From assembly GCA_900555465.1 (NCBI GenBank), contig USLE01000014.1:1-11810 (forward strand): a stretch of DNA of 11,810 nt, written 5' to 3'. Below are positions 6,611 through 11,810 of the stretch, piece by piece (within the stretch, counting starts at the first letter, position 1; each line of letters opens with the position of its first letter). The notes beneath the pieces were generated by a model that did not search any database, had not been told where the DNA came from, and saw only the letters and a program-made list of their open reading frames with translations. A program made the position numbers and the translations under genes. The DNA comes from an uncultured Butyricicoccus sp. (GTDB lineage Bacteria; Bacillota; Clostridia; Oscillospirales; Butyricicoccaceae).

Positions 6611-7783
6611 ATGGCATACCAGTTTTACGATCCGACCCGTGTCCTGTTCGGCGCGGGCCAGCTGAACCACCTGCATGAGCAGATAATGCCCGGCAAAAAG
6701 GCGATGGTGGTCATCTCGAACGGCAAATCCACCCGCGCAAACGGTGCGCTCGACCGCACGCTTGAGCAGCTGCACATGGCAGGCGTGGAGACCGTCCTGT
6801 TTGACAAGGTTGGCGCGAACCCGCTTAAGGCGGTGGTCGAAGAGGGCGGCCGCTTTGCCAAGGACAACGGCTGCGACTTCGTCGTGGCGCTGGGCGGCGG
6901 CTCGGTCATGGACGCAGCCAAGGTCATGGCGATGTACGCCCTGCAGCCCGGCGACCTGTGGGACTATGTAGCCGGCTCGACCGGCAAAATGCAGCCGCTG
7001 GTCAACCCGACCCTGCCGGTCATCGCGATCACCACTACCGCCGGCACCGGCTCGGAGGTGGACCAGTGGGGCGTGGTCACTAACCCGGAGACCAACGAAA
7101 AGATCGGCTGCGGCGGGCAGGACAGCCTGTTTCCGGTCCTCGCGGTCGTCGATCCCGAGCTGATGCGCACCGTGCCGCCCAAGTTCACCGCTTATCAGGG
7201 CTTTGACGCGCTGTTCCACTCGACCGAGGGCTACATCTCCGCAGTGACCAGCCCGATGGCCGACATGGTGCAGCTGGCGGCGATCGAGAACATCGGCAAG
7301 TATCTGGCGCGCGCAGTCCGGGACGGCAACGATATGGAAGCCCGCGAGCATGTCGCGTTCGCGAACACGATGTCCGGCTATTCGATGGTTGTCGGCGCCT
7401 GCACCAGCGAGCACGCGATGGAGCACGCCATGAGCGCGTACCATCAGGAGCTGCCGCACGGCGCGGGGCTCATCATGATCTCCAGGGAGTATTATACGCA
7501 TTTTATCAACAAACACTGCTGCGACGAGCGCTTTGTCCGCATGGCGCAGGCGCTGGGCAAGGCGGACGCAACGGACCCGATGGACTTTGTAGACGCGCTG
7601 GTCGAACTGCAGCAGGCCTGCGGCGTGGCCGACCTCAAGATGTCCGACTACGGCATCCGCAAGGACGAGTGCATGACGCTGGCGAAGAATGCTCGCGCCA
7701 CGATGGGCGGCCTGTTCGGTGCTGACCCGGTGCCGATGACGGACGAGGAGTGCGCGGCCATCTATGAGCAGTCGTACCGTTAA
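6611..7783 (+). CDS. iron-containing (group III) alcohol dehydrogenase
   Basis: A 390-residue cytoplasmic NAD(P)H-dependent alcohol dehydrogenase of full family length, interconverting aldehydes and alcohols. The N-terminal Rossmann-like half carries GGGSVMDAAK (95-104) and the family signature TTTAGTGSEVD (141-151). The C-terminal helical half carries the metal site: Asp199 and His203 in GFDALFHSTEGY, His268 in SEHAMEHAM and His283 in ELPHGAGL. These match the Asp/His/His/His ligands of FucO-type enzymes by spacing, apart from one extra residue before the last His. AGGAGG (6597-6602) precedes ATG 6611. It starts 36 bases after the reductase and ends 19 bases before the flavodoxin, so all three share a transcript. 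Sequence alone does not distinguish butanol, lactaldehyde or other aldehyde substrates; the promoter type suggests aldehyde detoxification. Confidence 0.95.
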   Translation: MAYQFYDPTRVLFGAGQLNHLHEQIMPGKKAMVVISNGKSTRANGALDRTLEQLHMAGVETVLFDKVGANPLKAVVEEGGRFAKDNGCDFVVALGGGSVMDAAKVMAMYALQPGDLWDYVAGSTGKMQPLVNPTLPVIAITTTAGTGSEVDQWGVVTNPETNEKIGCGGQDSLFPVLAVVDPELMRTVPPKFTAYQGFDALFHSTEGYISAVTSPMADMVQLAAIENIGKYLARAVRDGNDMEAREHVAFANTMSGYSMVVGACTSEHAMEHAMSAYHQELPHGAGLIMISREYYTHFINKHCCDERFVRMAQALGKADATDPMDFVDALVELQQACGVADLKMSDYGIRKDECMTLAKNARATMGGLFGADPVPMTDEECAAIYEQSYR

Positions 7784-7802
7784 GCACGAACGGAGGATCG
7801 CG

Positions 7803-8291
7803 ATGAGCAGGATGCTGATTGTGTATTATTCGGTCTCGAATGGCAATACCCGTCGGATCGCCGAGCAGATGCAGCAGGCGACCGGCGCGGATATCGCGGA
7901 GATCCGGACCGTGCAGCCTTATACCGGTTCCTATCAGGATATCGTCGACCAGGGCCAGCGTGAGGTGGAGCGCGGCTATAAGCCGGAGATCCGGCCGCTT
8001 GCGGTCGACCTTGCGGATTACGACGTCATCGCGGTCGGGACGCCGACCTGGTGGTATACGATGGCGCCGGCCGTGAAGACCTTTTTGGAGGCCCACGATT
8101 GGACCGGCAAGACCGTGATCCCGTTCCAGACGCACGGCGGCTGGCCGGGGCACACGCTGAAGGATATGAAACAGGCCTGCGCGGGCGCAGCGTTTGCGCA
8201 CAAGAAGGCCATCCGGTTCGATTCGACCGGCGGCGCGGAGCTGGTCACACCCGCACGGGAAGTGCAGGCGTGGGTGGACAGCCTGCGGTGA
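7803..8291 (+). CDS. flavodoxin family protein
   Basis: A 162-residue FMN-binding electron carrier or small NAD(P)H-dependent reductase. It opens with LIVYYSVSNGNTRRIAEQM (5-23), the flavodoxin phosphate-binding loop with S-x-x-G-N-T. The 70-loop follows as GTPTWWYTMAP (79-89), whose aromatic residues would stack on the flavin. The third FMN contact is around PFQTHGGWPG (107-116). It resembles the short flavodoxin_4-type proteins often found beside stress reductases. The frame is open upstream to 7764, but that would overlap the alcohol dehydrogenase. GGAGG (7792-7796) six bases before ATG 7803 supports the shorter start. It is the last gene of the operon and may feed electrons to its partners or act on quinones or aldehydes itself. 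Confidence 0.9.
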   Translation: MSRMLIVYYSVSNGNTRRIAEQMQQATGADIAEIRTVQPYTGSYQDIVDQGQREVERGYKPEIRPLAVDLADYDVIAVGTPTWWYTMAPAVKTFLEAHDWTGKTVIPFQTHGGWPGHTLKDMKQACAGAAFAHKKAIRFDSTGGAELVTPAREVQAWVDSLR

Positions 8292-8310
8292 GCACCGACA
8301 AGTAAAAAAC

Positions 8311-8351
8311 AAAGCCTTTCCTGTCGCCCGGCGGCGATGGGAAAGGCTTTT
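8311..8351 (+). terminator. intrinsic terminator of the reductase/ADH/flavodoxin operon
   Basis: AAAGCCTTTCC (8311-8321) pairs with GGAAAGGCTTT (8340-8350). Two G-T wobble pairs and then TCGCC/GGCGA (8324-8328 with 8333-8337) continue the stem to a 4-base loop. The stem is about 18 bp and is followed by only a short T run. It lies 20 bases after the flavodoxin stop. Confidence 0.88.
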
Positions 8352-8425
8352 GCTGTTGGATGCAGGTATTGCGGGTGTTTTTTTCGGATATCGCAGGCCC
8401 GGGAGCGCAAAAAACCAATATTCGC

Positions 8426-8481
8426 TTGACAGAGCAGCCCGGATACCCTGTCATTTGCAATATCGGTATTATCGCGGGCTG
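8426..8481. promoter_or_regulatory. interrupted inverted repeat and possible second promoter upstream of the GntR gene
   Basis: CAGCCCG (8435-8441) and CGGGCTG (8475-8481) enclose ATACC (8443-8447) and GGTAT (8465-8469). Immediately upstream a consensus -35 TTGACA (8426-8431) has a weaker -10, TGTCAT (8449-8454), at 17 bases. TGACAG (8427-8432) and CTGTCA (8448-8453) also form a dyad around that spacer. This could be an alternative promoter with an operator, or a relic. The remaining sequence of the 8352-8568 gap shows no gene. Confidence 0.4.
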
Positions 8482-8498
8482 TGTTTTCTCTGCGCGCT

Positions 8499-8538
8499 TT
8501 TGATATCAATTGAAATCAAAGTTATTTATTGGTATAAT
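8499..8538 (+). promoter_or_regulatory. GntR gene promoter with palindromic operator
   Basis: -35 TTGAAA (8510-8515), a 17-base spacer and a perfect -10 TATAAT (8533-8538). A 22-base palindrome covers the -35: TTTGATATCAA (8499-8509) meets TTGAAATCAAA (8510-8520), symmetric except at one pair of positions. It includes TTGATATCAA (8500-8509), also found in the aminotransferase promoter. A related TTGATATAAA lies at 8549-8558, near the transcript start. Autorepression by the GntR protein is the simplest reading. Confidence 0.85.
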
Positions 8539-8568
8539 ATTACTATCTTGATATAAAAGGCGGGTTGA

Positions 8569-9186
8569 ATGCGCATGGATGCACAAGCGTTGTATGATGA
8601 ACTGAAAAAGCAAATCCTGAACGGCAATCTTTCCGCGGGGGATCGGCTGGGCGAGATCGCGCTGGCAACACAGTACGGCGTCAGCCGCCTGTACGTTAAA
8701 AGCGCGCTGCAAAAGCTGCGGGAGGAGCGGCTGGTCGAGCACATCCGCAACCGTGGGTACTTTGTCGCCGACATCCCGGACAGCCTGCTCGAGGAGATCG
8801 ACGACATCCGGCAGGCGCTGGAAGGTGTGATCACCAAGCGCGTGATCCGCGTCGGCACGGAGGAGGATCTCCATACATTGTCCAAGATCCTCGACCGGAT
8901 CGACGTATTCATCCGCAACGGCATGATCAGCGACGGGCTGGACGAGGTGGACAAGTTCTATCAGACGATGTACCGCATCTCGCAATACGACCGCGTAGTG
9001 GCCATCCTGCAGACTTATTCCGGCTATATTGCCGCGATCCGCAAGCGATCTGCCGCAACGCAGGAGGAACACCTGCTCAGCCTGGAGAGCACGCACGCCC
9101 TGTTCGACGCAATCGCAGAGCGGGACGAGAAAAAAGCCATGTATTATCTGGAGGAGCGTCAGAAGTTTCTGATGCCGCCGGTGTAA
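8569..9186 (+). CDS. GntR family transcriptional regulator (FadR/FCD-like)
   Basis: A 205-residue regulator. Residues 1-68 are the GntR winged helix: ALYDELKKQILNGNLSAGDRLGE, then IALATQYGVSRLYVKSALQKLREERLVEH and the wing NRGYFVADI. Residues about 72-200 are all helical, like the FCD effector domain of FadR-type members. The usual FCD metal ligands look eroded: Asp128 is present, but the following F-H is F-Y (130-131), His176 is kept, and the terminal His position is Glu/Arg (LEERQ, 194-198). The effector is therefore probably not bound through a complete metal site. The upstream SD is modest (AAAGG, 8556-8560), and ATG 8575 is an alternative start. It ends exactly where the convergent aminotransferase gene ends, and the matched operators suggest it controls that gene and itself. 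Confidence 0.9.
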   Translation: MRMDAQALYDELKKQILNGNLSAGDRLGEIALATQYGVSRLYVKSALQKLREERLVEHIRNRGYFVADIPDSLLEEIDDIRQALEGVITKRVIRVGTEEDLHTLSKILDRIDVFIRNGMISDGLDEVDKFYQTMYRISQYDRVVAILQTYSGYIAAIRKRSAATQEEHLLSLESTHALFDAIAERDEKKAMYYLEERQKFLMPPV

Positions 9187-10380
9187 TCAATTCGTCGGAA
9201 GCAATTGCACAGCCTGTTCCATCAGCTGGAGCAGCAGCGGCATGGAATTGCGCTCCGGCAGCATCAGTCGCACCGCCCGGCTGTCCAGCCCTTCGTAGGT
9301 CTCGCAGCTCACGGTCAGGATACCCACGCGCATCAGGTGCCGCTGCAGGTGAAAGCCCGCAGGGCCATCGTAATACAGCATCATGATGGGCGTGTCGGCA
9401 AAGGTCTGCGCGATCTGCAGGTTGGTGGAATATCGTAAATTATACTGTGCGATCGCTTCGCACAGCTCGCGCTTGCTGGCGCGGACCGCCCGGATGCCGA
9501 ATGGGTCATCCGGGTTTTCCAATCTGGTCTGCAATGCGGTTTGTGCCAGCACTCGCGCAATGCCGTTGCTGTTGAAGGGCAGCACCAGCTTTTTCAGCTG
9601 GGGGAGCAGGTCGCTTTCCGTGGAAGCTGCGGCATACCCAAGCCGCACGCCGGCCATTCCCCAGCCTTTAGAGAAGCTCCGGGTCACAATGACCTGCGGG
9701 AACTCCCTGACCAGATGGATGGCAGTGTTGGAGAACGGCATATACTCTGCATACGCCTCATCAATGACCAGCACGCGGTCCAGCTCCAGTGCGCGCTGCG
9801 CGATTTTTCGGAGATCCTCCAGCGGGATGATCTGTCCGGTCGGGTTGTTGGGGTTTTCGACAATGAACATGTCGTATGCTGCGGACATCTGGGCGATATA
9901 AGCAGCTGCATCAAATTGATAGTTGCGCGTCCGGTCGAGGTAATAACACTCGTACACCGACCCGCTGCAGTTGACATGATCTATGTAGGCGGTGAATTGC
10001 GGCGCATGGCCCAGCACCTTTTTCGCGTGCGTCAGGCATAACAGGTTGAGGTTGCACAGGATATCATACGAGCCATTTCCCAAAATGAAATGATCTCCTG
10101 TCAGCCAGCCCTGCCCGACGCCGTTTTTGCAATACCACTCTGCCAGCGCATCCTTGAGCGACTCGCCATGCGGGTAAAACTTGATATCTGCATAATTCCC
10201 GTGATGAACATCCGTTTTCTGCTCAAACGCATGCAGGCGCTGGAAAATGCAGTTGCCCAGCAGGTCGGCATTGACGCCAAGCGAGCAATCGATCCGGATA
10301 TCTCCCTCCGGCGTATTGTCTGCGTAGTCCTTTGACACATAGCGCAGGATATAGGGATTGGCATGAATGGAATAAGCCAT
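9187..10380 (-). CDS. class I/II-fold PLP-dependent aminotransferase (HisC/CobD-like)
   Basis: A 397-residue fold-type I PLP enzyme, somewhat longer than typical HisC (about 350-360). YPHGESLKDALAEWY (69-83) is the substrate-side segment and GNGSYDIL (101-108) the phosphate/Gly loop. ENPNNPTG (175-182) and VIDEAYAEY (205-213, Asp207 to the pyridine nitrogen) follow. SFSKGWGMAGVRLGY (235-249) supplies the Schiff-base Lys238 and Arg246, and Arg371 in AVRLMLP fits the carboxylate-binding Arg. All catalytic residues are present. It resembles histidinol-phosphate aminotransferase and threonine-phosphate decarboxylase, but no histidine or cobalamin genes are near, so the substrate is open. The start follows AGGGAGGGG (10388-10396, minus strand). 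Its stop TGA (9187-9189) directly abuts the stop of the GntR gene. Confidence 0.92.
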   Translation of the reverse strand: MAYSIHANPYILRYVSKDYADNTPEGDIRIDCSLGVNADLLGNCIFQRLHAFEQKTDVHHGNYADIKFYPHGESLKDALAEWYCKNGVGQGWLTGDHFILGNGSYDILCNLNLLCLTHAKKVLGHAPQFTAYIDHVNCSGSVYECYYLDRTRNYQFDAAAYIAQMSAAYDMFIVENPNNPTGQIIPLEDLRKIAQRALELDRVLVIDEAYAEYMPFSNTAIHLVREFPQVIVTRSFSKGWGMAGVRLGYAAASTESDLLPQLKKLVLPFNSNGIARVLAQTALQTRLENPDDPFGIRAVRASKRELCEAIAQYNLRYSTNLQIAQTFADTPIMMLYYDGPAGFHLQRHLMRVGILTVSCETYEGLDSRAVRLMLPERNSMPLLLQLMEQAVQLLPTN

Positions 10381-10401
10381 GAGATCGCCCCTCCCTCATA
10401 A

Positions 10402-10431
10402 AATATACTTATTTTAAATATTGATATCAAT
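10402..10431 (-). promoter_or_regulatory. aminotransferase promoter with GntR-type operator
   Basis: On the minus strand, -35 TTGATA (10425-10430), a 17-base spacer and -10 TATATT (10402-10407). The -35 is embedded in the perfect 12-bp palindrome ATTGATATCAAT (10420-10431). The 10-bp core equals that in the GntR promoter at 8500-8509, and both sites cover the -35 box, so a protein bound there would block RNA polymerase. Bases 10441-10556 upstream hold no recognisable gene. Confidence 0.83.
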
Positions 10432-10556
10432 TTATAAAAGAGTATCACATAATATTTCTGCAATCAATCGTTGGAATGTCCAAATTTCGTATGCCTTTTT
10501 TGTGCGAAAACAGAGGCTTTCCGTCGGCTCGAAAGAGTCCTCCTTGGCTTGCAGGT

Positions 10557-10603
10557 AAAAAAATCGCCTATGTGATCGGAAAGCAATCACATAGGCGTTT
10601 TTT
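10557..10603. terminator. strong orphan bidirectional terminator
   Basis: CGCCTATGTGAT (10565-10576) and ATCACATAGGCG (10586-10597) form a perfect 12-bp stem with a 9-base loop, flanked by A7 (10557-10563) and T6 (10598-10603). No intact gene ends into it from either side within the window: the aminotransferase runs away from it and the tRNA has its own terminator. It may be left from a deleted gene. Confidence 0.88.
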
Positions 10604-10646
10604 ATCGAAGGCGCTGCGGATCCGGCGGACAAAATGGCGCAGCAGG

Positions 10647-10763
10647 CAGGGGCATCACAGTTATGTGGTCACAGCGGACACATATGGTCATGTTTTGGCG
10701 GAATCTAAGCGCGAAATGGCCGATACGATGTCAAAACTTTTAGGGCAGGAACATGCTGTCTGA
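10647..10763 (+). pseudogene. tyrosine recombinase/integrase C-terminal remnant
   Basis: The last 38 codons encode a typical end of a phage or integrative-element tyrosine recombinase. GHHSYVVTADTYGHVLAE matches the family pattern L-G-H-S-S-x-x-x-T-x-D-x-Y-x-H: the motif His (GH) and the catalytic Tyr (DTYGHV) are both present. KREMADTMSKLLGQ is the usual terminal helix, and the stop is TGA at 10761-10763. Upstream, in all plus frames, the recognisable family sequence (the R-H-T box and core-binding domain) is missing, and an orphan terminator lies about 45 bases before it. The gene is therefore a truncated relic. Its orientation toward the 3' end of tRNA-Gln, about 125 bases away, fits an old element inserted at that tRNA. 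Confidence 0.75.
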
Positions 10764-10791
10764 GCGTCTTGACAACACATTTCCAAACCCG

Positions 10792-10813
10792 TTTGACAGA
10801 CATTTGACAGACA
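10792..10813 (+). repeat. 11-bp tandem direct repeat (possible integrase arm-type sites)
   Basis: TTTGACAGACA occurs twice head to tail (10792-10802 and 10803-10813). A diverged third copy (TTGACAACACATTT) starts near 10770. The repeats lie just after the integrase remnant and before the tRNA, where arm-type binding sites of tyrosine recombinases are often placed. The role is inferred. Confidence 0.65.
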
Positions 10814-10852
10814 TGAAAAATCTGGAAATTCAAAAGGCTGCAAAAAGTTATG

Positions 10853-10886
10853 AAAAAAGCAGCTTTTCATACAAAAAGCTGCTTTT
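10853..10886 (-). terminator. terminator of tRNA-Gln
   Basis: AAAAGCAGCTTTT (10855-10867) and AAAAGCTGCTTTT (10874-10886) form a perfect 13-bp stem with a 6-base loop. Read on the minus strand it ends in T6 (10853-10858), two bases beyond the tRNA 3' end at its near side. Confidence 0.9.
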
Positions 10887-10888
10887 GT

Positions 10889-10962
10889 TGGCAGCCGAAG
10901 AAGGATTCGAACCCTCACAAACAGAGTCAGAGTCTGTCGTGCTACCATTACACAATTCGGCT
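10889..10962 (-). tRNA. tRNA-Gln (anticodon CUG)
   Basis: A complete 74-base tRNA on the minus strand. The acceptor stem AGCCGAA (10956-10962) pairs fully with TTCGGCT (10893-10899). The D arm is GTG/CAC around TAATGGTAG. The anticodon stem ACAGA/TCTGT encloses the loop CTCTGAC, giving anticodon CTG for CAG codons. The T arm GAGGG-TTCGAAT-CCTTC has one G-T pair. Discriminator G and an encoded CCA (10889-10891) end the gene. It has its own promoter and terminator, and its 3' half is a classic target for integrases; a recombinase relic lies beside it. Confidence 0.96.
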
Positions 10963-10994
10963 ATCTTTTGTGTCGCTTGCCTTGCGACTTTATT

Positions 10995-11023
10995 AGTATA
11001 CAACGGAAACAGCGGTTCGTCAA
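10995..11023 (-). promoter_or_regulatory. tRNA-Gln promoter
   Basis: On the minus strand, -35 TTGACG (11018-11023), a 17-base spacer and -10 TATACT (10995-11000). The start would be near 10988, leaving a leader of about 25 bases before the mature tRNA. The leader contains GTCGC/GCGAC (10972-10988), which can form a small 5-bp hairpin in the precursor. Confidence 0.85.
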
Positions 11024-11063
11024 GCGTTTTTTTTCAGAAAAATTAAAAAATTGTAAAAGGGCG

Positions 11064-11099
11064 AAAAACGGCATGCGGACAGCCTCAGCCGCCCGCATG
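11064..11099 (-). terminator. terminator of the LysR-type gene
   Basis: On the minus strand, CATGCGG (11093-11099) pairs with CCGCATG (11072-11078) across a 14-base loop. CCG and T5 (11064-11068) follow. The left arm lies inside the last codons of the gene, so the hairpin overlaps the stop codon (11085-11087). Confidence 0.7.
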
Positions 11100-11810
11100 G
11101 TTGGATGCAAACATATGCTCCACACAGTGCTGCATGACCGCCTTCATCTGCGGGGAGATCCATTTGTTGCGGTGATAGAGCAGCTGCTTCCAAACGCCGA
11201 CCTCGAATGGCTCGGTTTGCAGGTACACCAGCCGGCCTGCGGCGACTGCCTGCTCGGTCACATAGTCGGGCAGGAAGGAGATGCCGAGGTTCTGCTCCAG
11301 CAGTGCGCAGATGCAGTCGGTGCTGCCGATCTCCAGAACGGGCTGGATCTCGAGCGACAGCCCGGCGAGCTTTTCGTCCATCAGACGGCGGTAGCTCATG
11401 CCCCGTTCCGTCAGGATGAACGGATGCTGCACCAGCTCGCGCAGCGGGATATCCGCTTGCTGCGCCAGCGGACTGCTGCATCCCGCGACAAAGTGCACGC
11501 CGACCTTTTCCTCCCGGAAGATCACGTATTCTGTATTGTAGATATGGCTGTCCAGCGTCACGATCAGATCCACTTCGTTTTGGTTGACCATCTGCAGCAT
11601 GTCCCCGGTCCCGGCTGCGAGGAGCTTGAGCGACAGGCCGGGATACCGCTCCCGCAGCAGGCGGAAGCCCTCGCCGGAGAACACCGAGCACAGTGAGTCC
11701 GCCATCGCCATGCGCACGCGGCCCTGCAAGGTTTCTCCCTGCTGGATGTTGTCCAGCAGCTCATGCGTGAGCTTGTCGACCTGATGGGCGTAGCGCAGCA
11801 CCTCGCGGCC
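11085..11810 (-). CDS. LysR-type transcriptional regulator, effector-binding domain (5' partial)
   Basis: The C-terminal ~241 residues of a LysR family regulator are present; the N-terminal helix-turn-helix is beyond the right edge. The visible part begins with GREVLRYAHQVDKLTHELL, the linker helix that dimerises these proteins. The periplasmic-binding-protein-like domain follows: LQGRVRMAMADSLC, then FRLLRERYPGLSLKLLAAGTGDMLQMVNQNEVDLIVTL (first subdomain), HPFILTERGMSYRRLMDEKL (crossover to the second) and LEQNLGISFLPDYV. This order and spacing is the standard LysR substrate-binding fold. The frame continues open through the edge, so GTG 11801 is not the true start. Its target genes are not visible; LysR regulators often act on a divergent neighbour, which would lie to the right. 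Confidence 0.93.
   Translation of the reverse strand, partial: GREVLRYAHQVDKLTHELLDNIQQGETLQGRVRMAMADSLCSVFSGEGFRLLRERYPGLSLKLLAAGTGDMLQMVNQNEVDLIVTLDSHIYNTEYVIFREEKVGVHFVAGCSSPLAQQADIPLRELVQHPFILTERGMSYRRLMDEKLAGLSLEIQPVLEIGSTDCICALLEQNLGISFLPDYVTEQAVAAGRLVYLQTEPFEVGVWKQLLYHRNKWISPQMKAVMQHCVEHMFASNHAGG

Noticed and set aside
6320..7516. A 398-codon open frame on the minus strand opposite the alcohol dehydrogenase
   Set aside because: The plus-strand gene carries all signatures of an iron-type alcohol dehydrogenase; the antisense frame has none.
10432..10632. A 66-codon minus-strand frame crossing the orphan terminator
   Set aside because: It reads through a perfect terminator hairpin, and no start signal or family resemblance was found.
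10792..10813. The tandem 11-mers as a CRISPR array
   Set aside because: Two adjacent copies without spacers are not a CRISPR structure, and no other array-like repeats occur in the window.

Overview
The window is GC-rich, and its proteins resemble those of a gut-type Clostridia lineage (Bacillota, probably Oscillospirales/Ruminococcaceae-like). The evidence is the protein families present: a CoA-disulfide reductase with a rhodanese tail, an MMPL exporter paired with a secreted coiled-coil protein, and an aldehyde-stress style operon. Consensus sigma-A promoters and strong AGGAGG ribosome binding sites also fit. This placement is an inference from family resemblance, not from a search.

Layout. 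(1) 1-864: the C-terminal tail of a rhodanese-fused FAD/NAD disulfide reductase (+) converges on a Crp/Fnr-type regulator (-) across a perfect two-way terminator. The regulator has a textbook promoter (TTGACA-17-TATACT). (2) About 865-1230: a divergent intergenic region with nested GC-rich inverted repeats and a promoter for the next operon. (3) 1235-5633: a two-gene operon in which an MMPL/RND-type membrane transporter overlaps by 14 bases a secreted protein with a signal peptide, a beta-rich head and a very long acidic helical domain. They probably form one envelope export machine. (4) 5713-8351: a three-gene operon of a RibD_C/dihydrofolate-reductase-like reductase, an iron-type alcohol dehydrogenase and a short flavodoxin. 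It is driven by a 19-bp-spacer promoter with a near-perfect dyad in the spacer, the hallmark of MerR-family (AdhR/NmlR-like) activation, which suggests electrophile or aldehyde detoxification. No MerR gene lies in the window. (5) 8352-10440: a GntR/FCD-like regulator (+) and a class I/II PLP aminotransferase (-) run tail to tail with no base between their stop codons. Their outward promoters carry the same TTGATATCAA palindrome on the -35 box, which points to one small co-regulated, probably autoregulated, module. (6) 10441-10962: an orphan terminator, the last ~38 codons of a tyrosine recombinase, an 11-bp tandem repeat and a minus-strand tRNA-Gln(CUG) with its own promoter and terminator. 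This looks like the scar of an integrated element at a tRNA. (7) 11085-11810: the effector-binding part of a LysR-type regulator (-) that runs off the window edge.

The best candidates for an under-described system are the MMPL/coiled-coil export pair and the GntR/aminotransferase module with its matched operators. The AdhR-type regulon assignment is the firmest functional prediction for an otherwise generically named operon.
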